5,554 nt of DNA. It comes from Planctomycetaceae bacterium. Its GTDB lineage: Bacteria; Planctomycetota; Planctomycetia; Pirellulales; Pirellulaceae. The stretch is from contig SKVE01000572.1 of the NCBI GenBank assembly GCA_007129635.1, forward strand, positions 1-5,554, in the 5' to 3' direction. The position numbers and the translations under genes are program-made. Numbering within the stretch: position 1 is the first letter of the stretch; the number at the start of each line of letters is the position of its first letter. The notes below the pieces were generated by a model that saw only the letters and a list, made by a program, of their open reading frames with translations, was not told the origin of the DNA and made no database searches. Below, one piece after another: positions 1 through 5,434 of the stretch.

Positions 1-93
1 AAACGGACAGATGCCGACAAAGTAATGCAGCACGAAGTTATTGATCAGAGCCGCGCCGAAAAAAATCTGCACCAGCAGCGCTACGTTGTCCAT
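1..93 (-). CDS. rnfA: Rnf complex membrane subunit RnfA (RsxA), N-terminal fragment
   Basis: Only the first 31 codons are in the window; the gene runs off the left edge. The translation begins MDNVALLVQIFFGAALINNF and continues VLHYFVGICPF. The 'NNFVL...F.GICPF' pattern is the hallmark start of RnfA/NqrE-type membrane subunits, where the first transmembrane helix ends in a conserved Cys (here C29). In the family this Cys and its counterpart in RnfE are linked to an intramembrane iron-sulfur centre in the ion channel core. The ATG at 93-91 is preceded by the Shine-Dalgarno-like TAGGAG at a spacing of 9 bases, and rnfE stops 12 bases upstream, so the two are co-translated neighbours. RnfA and RnfE are paralogues that sit in opposite orientation in the membrane. 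The NqrE homologue is very similar, but the rnfC-type neighbour makes Rnf the better assignment. Confidence 0.9.
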   Translation of the reverse strand, partial: MDNVALLVQIFFGAALINNFVLHYFVGICPF

Positions 94-102
94 GCTTGTC
101 GT

Positions 103-108
103 CTCCTA
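103..108 (-). promoter_or_regulatory. Shine-Dalgarno of rnfA containing the rnfE stop codon
   Basis: On the minus strand the bases read TAGGAG, then 9 bases, then the rnfA ATG. The TAG is the stop codon of rnfE, so ribosomes terminating on rnfE end directly on the ribosome binding site of rnfA. This layout fits translational coupling of the two membrane subunits, which are needed in equal amounts. Coupling is inferred from position only. Confidence 0.6.
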
Positions 109-723
109 CGTCGATGTCGCTCGCCGATGCCCAATCCACTCGACCAACCCCAGCAGCAATCCCAGCACCAGAAAAGCACCGGGCGGCAAAACCATGATGC
201 CCCAGGTCGGCCAGAAGGACGGCAGCACGGTCAGCCCGAACCAGGTGCCCGAACCCAGGATCTCCCGAACCGTGGCGATGCTGGCCAGCGCCAAGGCGAA
301 TCCCAAAGACATGCCGACCCCATCGGCCAACGCGACCCCCACGGATTGCTTGGAGGAACAGATTTCACAGCGGGAAATGATCAAGCAGTTGGCGATGATC
401 AACGGCACGTAAGGACCCAGTTCCTTGCTCATGTCATACAAAAAGGCCGCCAAAAATCGGTCGGCGATCGTGACGAACGTGGCGATGGTCATCGTAAAGA
501 CCAAAATCCGCAGATGGGGCTTCAACAGACCGCGGATCAGACTGATCAGCAGATTGGCACAGATCAGCACAAAAGCCGTGGCCGCCGCCATGGTCAACGC
601 CGGCTTCATCGCTCCGGTGACCGCCAGCACGGGGCACATGCCCAGCAACTGACGGTACACAGGGTTTTCGGGGATGATCCCGTTCAGGAATCGCTCCAGG
701 GCGGTGGGGGAAGCTGCTGCCAT
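106..723 (-). CDS. rnfE: Rnf complex membrane subunit RnfE (RsxE)
   Basis: A 205-residue integral membrane protein, the usual length for RnfE. The N-terminal 'ENPVYRQLLGMCPVLAVT' (about residues 19-36, C30) and the mid-protein 'IIANCLIISRCE' (C113, C119, with C122 close by) are the diagnostic conserved segments of the RnfE/NqrD family. Hydrophobic stretches near residues 33-60, 70-95, 103-117, 130-152 and 174-197 fit the usual six-helix fold. It pairs with RnfA in the membrane core, and the conserved half-membrane cysteines are the proposed site of an iron-sulfur centre used in electron transfer across the membrane during Na+ or H+ pumping. The ATG at 723-721 has a good GAAGG Shine-Dalgarno 9 bases upstream. 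It lies 50 bases after rnfG, the largest gap in the operon, and 12 bases before rnfA. The tail (HRRATST) is short and polar. NqrD is the alternative family name, ruled out by the neighbouring rnfC. Confidence 0.94.
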   Translation of the reverse strand: MAAASPTALERFLNGIIPENPVYRQLLGMCPVLAVTGAMKPALTMAAATAFVLICANLLISLIRGLLKPHLRILVFTMTIATFVTIADRFLAAFLYDMSKELGPYVPLIIANCLIISRCEICSSKQSVGVALADGVGMSLGFALALASIATVREILGSGTWFGLTVLPSFWPTWGIMVLPPGAFLVLGLLLGLVEWIGHRRATST

Positions 724-773
724 GTTCTGATGCCTTCAAAATGTTTCCGGCCCCATGTTGGTCGAAATGCCCA

Positions 774-1421
774 TCAGGGGATCTCGTCCGCCGAACTCGT
801 GCCACTCGCGGTCGATGCTTGCTGGTCCAGGATCGGATCACGCCACTGGTCGATGGCCTGATTGACGATATCACAAACGGCCCATGTGGAAACCGTGGCC
901 CCGGTCAACGCCTGGATCTCGCCGGGCAAGGAAGGCGACATCTTCACGACACTCAACAAGATGTCCGCCGACTTGCCGCGAAACCGATCCAAAAACTCGG
1001 CGTCTCGGATATAGTCTCCCAGACCGGGGGTCTCCTTCTGGTCCAGGACGTAGACGCCGGTGATCGTGGTGAATTGCCGGTCCATTCCGATCAGCAGCTC
1101 GATCCTGTCCGCAAATCCCTGGCCCGCCGCGACCAGGACCCAGCCATTGTGCTGGCCGGCGGCATCGGCCGTGCGATAGATGCGTTCCAGTCCTCCCCCG
1201 GGCCCGGCAAGCGATATCAGCTCGGTCTGCTGGATGACCGCGCCGGGGACCAGGTCCGGGATGACGTTCAAGGTTTCCTGCAAGCGGTTCTCCGCAATCC
1301 GTGGTGCCAGCGAAGTATGCACGCCCGCCAACGCACCGCCGTACAGGAACCCCAGCAGCAACACCAGCCAGGCCTGTTGCAGGTAATTGCGGTTTTTCGG
1401 CGTTTCCGGATCCATCATCAT
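774..1421 (-). CDS. rnfG: Rnf complex FMN-binding subunit RnfG (RsxG)
   Basis: A 215-residue protein with one N-terminal membrane anchor (about residues 16-35), a periplasmic-type domain containing the conserved 'ETPGLGD' (130-136), and the flavin-attachment motif 'LTGATVST' (172-179). In this family FMN is joined through a phosphoester to the Thr of S/T-G-A-T, here T176, by the flavin transferase ApbE, which is not encoded in the window. RnfG passes electrons between RnfD and the membrane core. The position of the usual motif Asp, six residues before the Thr, is Gln (Q170). Three consecutive ATG codons begin at 1421, 1418 and 1415. The first overlaps the rnfD stop as ATGA, but an AAGAAGGG Shine-Dalgarno abuts it and is best spaced (about 7 bases) for the third, so initiation at 1415 is quite possible and would remove only two Met residues. 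A 20-residue Ser/Ala/Asp-rich tail after the last helix looks unstructured. Confidence 0.94.
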   Translation of the reverse strand: MMMDPETPKNRNYLQQAWLVLLLGFLYGGALAGVHTSLAPRIAENRLQETLNVIPDLVPGAVIQQTELISLAGPGGGLERIYRTADAAGQHNGWVLVAAGQGFADRIELLIGMDRQFTTITGVYVLDQKETPGLGDYIRDAEFLDRFRGKSADILLSVVKMSPSLPGEIQALTGATVSTWAVCDIVNQAIDQWRDPILDQQASTASGTSSADEIP

Positions 1422-2494
1422 CCCTTCTTCGGCACGGGACCGCCCAGCGGATTGGGGATCGTCCAGCGGTTCAACAGCGGGACCGTCGCATTCATCAACA
1501 GGACCGCAAACATCAGGCCCTCCGGATAACTGCTGAAGACCCGGATCACCACGACAAAGAACCCGATGCCCAACCCATACACGAATTTTCCCCAGCGAGT
1601 CATGGGGCTGGTGACCGGATCGGTGGCGATGAACACGGCGCCGAACAGCAGTGAACCGGAGATCAAATGGTTCATCGGGCTCAGCAACGTCTGGCCGGTC
1701 AGATGGCTCAGTTCAACACATACCAGCGAGACCAGCACCACGCCCAGCGGGATTTCCCAGGAGATCACGCGCCGCGCCAGCAGGTAGATGCCGCCCAACA
1801 GGATCGCGATCGCGCTGGTTTCCCCCAACGAACCGTTCACCTGGCCGACCAACAGCGCCCAAAACCGCTCGGCCGATTCGATCTGCACACGCGCATCACC
1901 CGCCGTGACGCGACCTGCGGCCAGATCGGCGGCGAATTGCTTGGCCAGCGACAGCGGCGTCGCCTCGGTGACCACCGTCAATTGCGATTCGACCACCACG
2001 TACGCCGCCGCGCCCAACTCGCGAGCGAAACTGAGCATCACGAAGGCTCGACCCACCATCGCCGGATTGAAAATGTTGCAACCCAACCCGCCAAACACGG
2101 CTTTGCCCAAGCCGATCGCTGCCAGCGAACCGACCACCGCGACGTACCAAGGCGCGTTCCACGGCAGCGACAGACCCAGGATCAAGCCGGTCAGCACGGC
2201 GGACCAATCGCCGACCGTCTGCGATTTGCCGGCCAAACGGTTCAAACCCGCCTCGGCGCCCAGGCAGACCAGGATACACAACCCGATGCTGGTCACCGCA
2301 TACCACTGAAACACATAGACGGCTACCGCGATGACCGGCAACAACGCGATGATCACCTCGATCATCATGCGCCGCGTCGACATCGTACGGTCCGACAGAT
2401 GCGGGGAAGGAGCGATCTGCAACGACGCGACGGTCGGACTGTGCTCGACAGAATCCGGCGCGTTCGATGGCAAAGTGGAAGTACCAACACTCAT
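1418..2494 (-). CDS. rnfD: Rnf complex membrane flavoprotein subunit RnfD (RsxD)
   Basis: A 358-residue polytopic membrane protein of normal length for RnfD. After a polar leader of about 28 residues comes the typical N-terminal 'APSPHLSDRTMSTRRMMIEV' and the first hydrophobic helix. Further family signatures are 'GLGCNIFNPAMVGRAF' (136-151) and the C-terminal 'SGSLLFGAVFIATDPVTSP' (279-297) followed by 'SSYPEGLMFAVLLMN' (321-335). The expected covalent FMN site is the Thr in 'TEATPLS' (T176-S182; T179). The family usually has S-G-A-T here, so the Gly is replaced by Glu. RnfD belongs to the NqrB/RnfD family and carries flavin in the membrane electron path. It starts 12 bases after the rnfC stop with no strong Shine-Dalgarno, so it may rely on coupling to rnfC. 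Its stop overlaps the first rnfG ATG. An inner ATG at residue 38 would cut the conserved SPHL segment, so the upstream start is preferred. Confidence 0.94.
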   Translation of the reverse strand: MSVGTSTLPSNAPDSVEHSPTVASLQIAPSPHLSDRTMSTRRMMIEVIIALLPVIAVAVYVFQWYAVTSIGLCILVCLGAEAGLNRLAGKSQTVGDWSAVLTGLILGLSLPWNAPWYVAVVGSLAAIGLGKAVFGGLGCNIFNPAMVGRAFVMLSFARELGAAAYVVVESQLTVVTEATPLSLAKQFAADLAAGRVTAGDARVQIESAERFWALLVGQVNGSLGETSAIAILLGGIYLLARRVISWEIPLGVVLVSLVCVELSHLTGQTLLSPMNHLISGSLLFGAVFIATDPVTSPMTRWGKFVYGLGIGFFVVVIRVFSSYPEGLMFAVLLMNATVPLLNRWTIPNPLGGPVPKKG

Positions 2495-2506
2495 AACAAG
2501 GTCGCT

Positions 2507-3907
2507 TCAGGATCTCTTATCCATGTTCTGAATCATCACTTTGCCCACACGGATCAACTGGACCAGCGGGATACTGGCCGGACATGTGAACGCACAACAA
2601 CCGCATTCGACACAGGCACCGATATGATAACGTTCCATCACCTCGCGATGCTGGGCTCGAGCCGCCAAGGCCAGCCGAGTCGGGACCAGACGCATGGGAC
2701 AGACCTGGACGCACCGCCCACAGCGAATGCAGGCGGTCTGCCCGGCCCGCTGGACGTCGCGATCGATCAGCACGGTAATGCCGCTGGTGCCCTTGGTCAC
2801 CGGGGTGGGGATCAATTCGGACTTCTCATCCGCCGAACTCAACGTGAATCCCATCATCGGCCCACCGGCAACCACGCGAGTGGCGTTGCCGGTCACGCCG
2901 CCACAGTAGCGGATCAATTCGCCATAGGTCGTGCCCAGCGGGGTCAGCACGTTCTTGGGCTGCCGGATTCCGGCGCCCGACACGGTCACCACTCGATGCG
3001 TCAACGGCTTGCCTCGCAGCGCCGAACGCGCCAGCGCCGCAGCCGTGGCCACGTTCACGACCACCACGCCCACCTGAAACGGCAATCCGCCGCCCGGTAC
3101 CGTCCGGCCCGTGGCCGCCAATACCAACTGCCGCTCGCCGCCCTGCGGGTACTTGGTCTTCAGCACGACCACCTGGACCGCCGTCCCCCGGGCCGCCGAA
3201 CGCAACGATTCGATCGCTCGCGGCTTGTTCTCTTCGATGCAGACCAGGGCGCGCTGCGCCCCGACAGCTTGCATCGACAGCAGCGTACCCGCGATCACCG
3301 GTTCAGGAAACTCGAACATCACACGGTCGTCGGCCGTCAAGTACGGTTCGCACTCGCAGCCGTTCATGATCACGGTGTCGATCGGGAACTTGTCATTGCG
3401 GACCAGTTTGACGTGCGTCGGAAAAGCCGCTCCGCCCAACCCGACCAGCCCGCCCTCGCGAGCCGCTTGGACGATGTCCTTGGGATCGAGCCGCTGGGCT
3501 TCGTCCACTGGCCAGGGGCCCCCGTAGATATCCGCCAGCAGTGCACTGCCCCGAAACTCCTGCTCGGCCGCCGCCTTGATCGGGATCACGGGCACGTGGC
3601 GGCCATTGGGTAACGTGGCCACGCTTTCACGCTGAGCCACCCCCGCGATGCTCGCATGAACGGGCGCCGCGACAAACGCGTCCGAACGGCCGATCACGTC
3701 ACCGACCTGGACCTCCTGACGCGGCTTGACCGTCGCCTGGCACATGGCCCCCAAGTGCTGTAGCAACGAAATGCGGACCTCGCGAGGTGACGGCAGTACC
3801 TCGATCGCCGCGTCGGCAGCCAGTTCTTTCTCCTCGGGCGGGTGAATGCCGCCCACGAAGGTGCCCACCGAGGATCGTGCCCCCAACCAACTTGTGATAT
3901 TCATCAT
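2507..3907 (-). CDS. rnfC: Rnf complex iron-sulfur/NADH-side subunit RnfC (RsxC)
   Basis: Peripheral cytoplasmic subunit that exchanges electrons with NADH and carries them through iron-sulfur clusters. With the start at 3907 it is 466 residues, similar to compact RnfC proteins and without the long Ala-rich C-terminal extension of E. coli RsxC. In order: 'GGIHPPEEKELA' near the N-terminus (19-30), a biotinyl/lipoyl-like segment (about 58-110), the NuoF-like flavin/NADH fold with 'GLGGAAFPTHVKL' (156-168) and 'NGCECEPYLTADD' (182-194), a soluble ligand-binding-like region, then two 4Fe-4S motifs, C393-x2-C396-x2-C399-x3-C403-P and C432-x2-C435-x2-C438-x3-C442-P. An in-frame ATG at 3946 exists, but I prefer 3907: it forms an ATGA overlap with the stop of the upstream RseC-like gene, has GGGAG 8 bases upstream, and the extra 13 residues (MVRQGVWRAG...) look non-family. 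A second ATG follows at once at 3904. NqrA is excluded because it lacks these clusters. Confidence 0.96.
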   Translation of the reverse strand: MMNITSWLGARSSVGTFVGGIHPPEEKELAADAAIEVLPSPREVRISLLQHLGAMCQATVKPRQEVQVGDVIGRSDAFVAAPVHASIAGVAQRESVATLPNGRHVPVIPIKAAAEQEFRGSALLADIYGGPWPVDEAQRLDPKDIVQAAREGGLVGLGGAAFPTHVKLVRNDKFPIDTVIMNGCECEPYLTADDRVMFEFPEPVIAGTLLSMQAVGAQRALVCIEENKPRAIESLRSAARGTAVQVVVLKTKYPQGGERQLVLAATGRTVPGGGLPFQVGVVVVNVATAAALARSALRGKPLTHRVVTVSGAGIRQPKNVLTPLGTTYGELIRYCGGVTGNATRVVAGGPMMGFTLSSADEKSELIPTPVTKGTSGITVLIDRDVQRAGQTACIRCGRCVQVCPMRLVPTRLALAARAQHREVMERYHIGACVECGCCAFTCPASIPLVQLIRVGKVMIQNMDKRS

Positions 3908-4212
3908 GCGCTGGACTCCCGCCCGCCAAACACCCTGGCGAACCATCCGGCGGCGACCAGACCGATCGCCAGGCCTGCGAGCGTGCCGGCCAGTTGCCTG
4001 TTAGCTCCACCCCCACAGCAGACGGCACCGAGGATCGCACATGCTAGTGGCAGGAGAAAAAAGACGACCGACGCCAGAGAAAACCGCCAACCGTGCAAGA
4101 CCTGCTGCTGATCCGACGGCGCAAGAGAACACGGACCACCCGCGCAGCCATTACATTGATTGCGGACATCTACCGCCGTTTCTCGATTGGACGAGCCCAG
4201 ATTCGAAGTCAA
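3904..4212 (-). CDS. short RseC/MucC-like cysteine-motif membrane protein, first gene of the rnf operon
   Basis: A 102-residue protein with a Cys cluster C20-x2-C23-x4-C28 ('CNGCAGGPC') followed by two hydrophobic helices (about 45-66 and 74-94) and a short Arg-containing tail. The arrangement, a CxxC-x(4-5)-C motif and then a two-helix membrane hairpin, is that of RseC/MucC, a protein linked in E. coli to the SoxR-reducing Rsx (Rnf) system. Here it seems to lack most of the N-terminal soluble domain of E. coli RseC (about 159 residues). Two further Cys pairs up at the end of helix 1 (C65, C66). The frame has no ATG before the Cys motif; a TTG at 4212 with GAGG 7 bases upstream is the likely start, and an in-frame TGA lies just beyond. 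Its stop overlaps the rnfC ATG, so it is co-translated with rnfC. A role in assembling or tuning the Rnf complex is inferred from context. Confidence 0.72.
   Translation of the reverse strand: MTSNLGSSNRETAVDVRNQCNGCAGGPCSLAPSDQQQVLHGWRFSLASVVFFLLPLACAILGAVCCGGGANRQLAGTLAGLAIGLVAAGWFARVFGGRESSA
3916..3920 (-). promoter_or_regulatory. Shine-Dalgarno that decides the rnfC start
   Basis: GGGAG on the minus strand lies 8 bases before the ATG at 3907, within the last codons of the RseC-like gene. It supports starting rnfC at 3907 rather than at the upstream in-frame ATG (3946). The ATG is followed directly by a second ATG and overlaps the TGA of the upstream gene. Confidence 0.55.
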
Positions 4213-4277
4213 CCCTCTGCCTCACAGCACAGCTAGCATCGGTTCTGCCCGAACCATGCCGGACGACCTAAACCGGT

Positions 4278-4307
4278 ATTGTTGCATCGGCTACGGAAGC
4301 AAGTCAA
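4278..4307 (-). promoter_or_regulatory. candidate sigma-70-like promoter of the rnf operon
   Basis: Reading the minus strand, TTGACT (4307-4302) matches the -35 consensus at five of six bases. An 18-base spacer follows, then AACAAT (4283-4278), a four-of-six match to the -10. Transcription would begin near 4271, leaving a leader of about 58 bases before the TTG of the RseC-like gene. Planctomycete promoters are not always consensus-like, so this is a position-supported guess. No other good candidate was seen between here and the first gene. Confidence 0.4.
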
Positions 4308-4314
4308 GTGCAAC
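4281..4314. promoter_or_regulatory. inverted repeat GTTGCA-N22-TGCAAC across the rnf promoter
   Basis: Perfect hexamer arms at 4281-4286 and 4309-4314 bracket the space between the candidate -10 and -35: one arm overlaps the -10 and the other sits immediately upstream of the -35. The arm centres are 28 bases apart, close to an integral number of helical turns, as expected for a dimeric regulator. Arms of six bases can occur by chance in a region of this size, so operator function is speculative. Confidence 0.25.
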
Positions 4315-4374
4315 GAATTTTGCGGAATGTAGGGCTTATTCCGGCACATAATTCGAGACCACGGTGGCCTGACG

Positions 4375-4392
4375 GACCTGTCCGACCTGTCC
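4375..4392. repeat. two tandem copies of a 9-base unit GACCTGTCC
   Basis: GACCTGTCC occurs at 4375-4383 and again directly at 4384-4392, followed by a partial GATG. The first copy sits inside the near-palindrome CGGACCTGTCCG (4373-4384). The unit count is small, so it may be incidental, but such CTGTCCGAC-type strings look like intergenic filler rather than coding sequence. Confidence 0.5.
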
Positions 4393-4405
4393 GATGGATG
4401 TCGAT

Positions 4406-4420
4406 AGGTGGGTGGCACCT
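4406..4420. other. small hairpin AGGTG-GGTGG-CACCT
   Basis: Five-base perfect arms (4406-4410 and 4416-4420) with a five-base loop, followed on the plus strand by TTCGTT. It is too short and lacks a real T-run, so it is not called a terminator. It lies next to the tandem repeat and may be part of the same dispersed intergenic element. Confidence 0.3.
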
Positions 4421-4885
4421 TTCGTTCACGCTCTAATGGGCCAAATGATGCATTTTCATAGAGCATGCTCCCCGGTCGTGGCCGTGCTCCCTGTTGGTCG
4501 ACGCAGACAAGCAGGACGTTGCCCATCGAAGCGTGGACTTGCTGGGGCCGGGGTCGAGGCGACGGGTGGTCAACGTGATGGCGGTCGAACGACGAGGACC
4601 GACCGTTCGTTTTCCGATCATGGCCCAAAAACGCGGTGGCTGAGAAACTTTGCCGCCCCTACAAACCAGAAGTCGATAGCGGCATGTCGCCGTCAACCCC
4701 GAGCGTCACTGGGGAGCTTTGTTGCACGATGACCTGGGCAACTCGACCGAGATCCGACGTTCTTGGGCGTCACCGACGCCGCGTACCAGCACATCCACAA
4801 CCGGACGCACTTCAGACTGATCGCCAATACCACCCTTCATTAAACCAAAAAACACCCGTCGTGGGCATATTCAGCAGCGTCAGAA

Positions 4886-4902
4886 TCTGCGACAATCGCA
4901 GA
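4886..4902. other. small perfect hairpin TCTGCGA-CAA-TCGCAGA
   Basis: Seven-base perfect arms with a three-base loop. On the plus strand GTTTGGATTTC follows, a poor T-tract, so an intrinsic terminator is only weakly suggested. No gene ends directly before it on either strand, and its role is unknown. Confidence 0.35.
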
Positions 4903-5019
4903 GTTTGGATTTCATCATCAGTTTGTACCCACTGCGATTCCAATGTTCCTAACTGGTGGTAATCCCGCTGATATCCACTTTATCAAGGGTAAACACCGGG
5001 ATAATTACATTGTTCGGGC

Positions 5020-5035
5020 CGGCACGGTGGTGCCG
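5020..5035 (+). other. hairpin CGGCAC-GGTG-GTGCCG followed by TTT
   Basis: A six-base GC-rich perfect stem with a four-base loop, then TTTCG on the plus strand. It could be a weak terminator or leader structure about 125 bases before brnT. The short T-run argues against strong termination. Confidence 0.25.
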
Positions 5036-5107
5036 TTTCGCTTCCCAGACTGTCGCGCGGGTGGCCGAGGCCGAAAGATGCCAGGTCTGGTCGGCCCAAG
5101 CGTCCCG

Positions 5108-5145
5108 GCCGGTCACAAGTCTCGGCTTGCTCGGTTCTGACCGGC
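5108..5145. promoter_or_regulatory. perfect inverted repeat GCCGGTCA-N22-TGACCGGC before brnT, candidate operator
   Basis: Eight-base perfect arms lie at 5108-5115 and 5138-5145, ending 16 bases before the brnT start codon. The arm centres are 30 bases apart, about three helical turns, placing both on one face of the DNA. Toxin-antitoxin operons of this type are known to be autorepressed through promoter inverted repeats, so this is a reasonable operator candidate. It could equally act as an mRNA hairpin near the ribosome binding site. Confidence 0.4.
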
Positions 5146-5161
5146 GCGGTAGGCTCAAGGA

Positions 5162-5434
5162 ATGGAATTCGAGTGGGACCCAGACAAAGCGGCGCGAGAT
5201 TTGTCGAAGCACCGGGTTGCGTTCAGTGAAGCAGCCACGGTGTTCGGGGATCCCTTGGCCATTACTTTCCATGATCCAGGGCATTCCGACGACGAGGACC
5301 GGTACCTGACGTTCGGGTACTCGACGGATGGTCGCCTGCTGATCGTGTCCCACACCGATCGCGGCGATCGAAACCGAATTATTAGCGCTCGTGTCGCCAC
5401 ACGACGGGAGAGGAGGATCTATGAAGAGGGATGA
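5162..5434 (+). CDS. brnT: BrnT family (DUF497) type II toxin, RelE-like ribonuclease
   Basis: A 90-residue protein of normal BrnT length. The N-terminus 'FEWDPDKAARDLSKHRVAFSEA' (3-24) matches the family pattern WD..K...N..KH.V.F.EA, with Asp where Asn is common (D13). 'VFGDPLA' (27-33), 'RYLTFGYS' (47-54) and the C-terminal 'RNRIISARVATRRERRIYEE' (70-89) complete the signature. BrnT is a small RelE-fold ribonuclease whose activity blocks translation when not bound by its antitoxin. The ATG at 5162 is preceded by GGTAGG at 8 bases, and a closer AAGGA abuts the start. The next gene begins inside its last codons (14-base overlap), the usual toxin-first order of BrnT systems. It lies outside the rnf operon on the opposite strand and is unlikely to be functionally linked. 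Such modules are often gained by transfer or serve as stress-response or plasmid/island stabilising elements; nothing here shows which. Confidence 0.9.
   Translation: MEFEWDPDKAARDLSKHRVAFSEAATVFGDPLAITFHDPGHSDDEDRYLTFGYSTDGRLLIVSHTDRGDRNRIISARVATRRERRIYEEG
5411..5416 (+). promoter_or_regulatory. strong Shine-Dalgarno of the brnT partner gene
   Basis: AGGAGG, within the purine run GGGAGAGGAGG (5406-5416), lies 4 bases before the ATG at 5421, inside the brnT coding region. It is much stronger than the brnT site, as expected if the antitoxin must be made in excess. It also decides against the ATG at 5431, which overlaps the brnT stop but opens a frame without family features. Confidence 0.6.

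Larger units (their letters stand above)
4213..5161. other. gene-poor intergenic region between the rnf operon and brnT
   Basis: About 950 bases without a gene I can support. The rnf promoter lies at its left end. Around 4371-4420 there is a short tandem repeat and a small hairpin. From 4449 to 4643 a plus-strand frame is open for 65 codons with a protein-like stretch (LLVDADKQDVAHRSVDLLG) but no credible start. From 4733 to 4843 another plus-strand frame reads FLGVTDAAYQHIHNRTHFRL before a TAA. These could be remnants of a decayed gene, but I do not recognise a family. The part from about 4833 to 5015 is less GC-rich, with a possible -10 element GATAAT at 5000-5005 without a convincing -35. 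The last 60 bases hold an inverted repeat in front of brnT. No tRNA, rRNA or transposase gene is visible. Confidence 0.6.

Noticed and set aside
25..861. Plus-strand open frame of 278 codons opposite rnfA, rnfE and rnfG
   Set aside because: The composition (Gln, Arg, His, Gly, Asp) is typical of an antisense frame, and the minus strand encodes clear Rnf subunits.
741..1529. Plus-strand open frame of 262 codons opposite rnfG
   Set aside because: It is a shadow frame; rnfG on the other strand has the full family signature including TGAT and ETPGLG.
1667..3613. Very long plus-strand open frame (648 codons) opposite rnfD and rnfC
   Set aside because: It is an antisense shadow of two strongly recognisable genes in GC-rich DNA. 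Its translation is rich in Arg, Gln, His and Asp, with no domain or plausible start site.
106..3907. Na+-translocating NADH:quinone reductase (Nqr) operon instead of Rnf
   Set aside because: The first large subunit has two 4Fe-4S motifs and the RnfC fold, which NqrA lacks; there is no NqrF-type gene in the window.
3908..3946. Longer rnfC start at the ATG at 3946
   Set aside because: The extra 13 residues do not look like RnfC, and the 3907 ATG has both a Shine-Dalgarno and a stop-start overlap with the upstream gene.
4233..4628. Minus-strand open frame of 131 codons upstream of the rnf operon
   Set aside because: It covers the candidate rnf promoter and the short repeats. The composition is Arg/Pro/Ser-rich without any domain.
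4394..4732. Plus-strand open frame of 112 codons in the intergenic region
   Set aside because: It begins inside the repeat-like string, has no ribosome binding site, and the Arg-rich translation is unlike any family I know.
5015..5155. Possible structured RNA or tRNA in the GC-rich leader before brnT
   Set aside because: The two short hairpins do not assemble into a cloverleaf, and no T-loop consensus or other known RNA motif is visible.
4949..5353. Minus-strand open frame of 134 codons opposite brnT
   Set aside because: It is antisense to a clear BrnT gene and has no family features.
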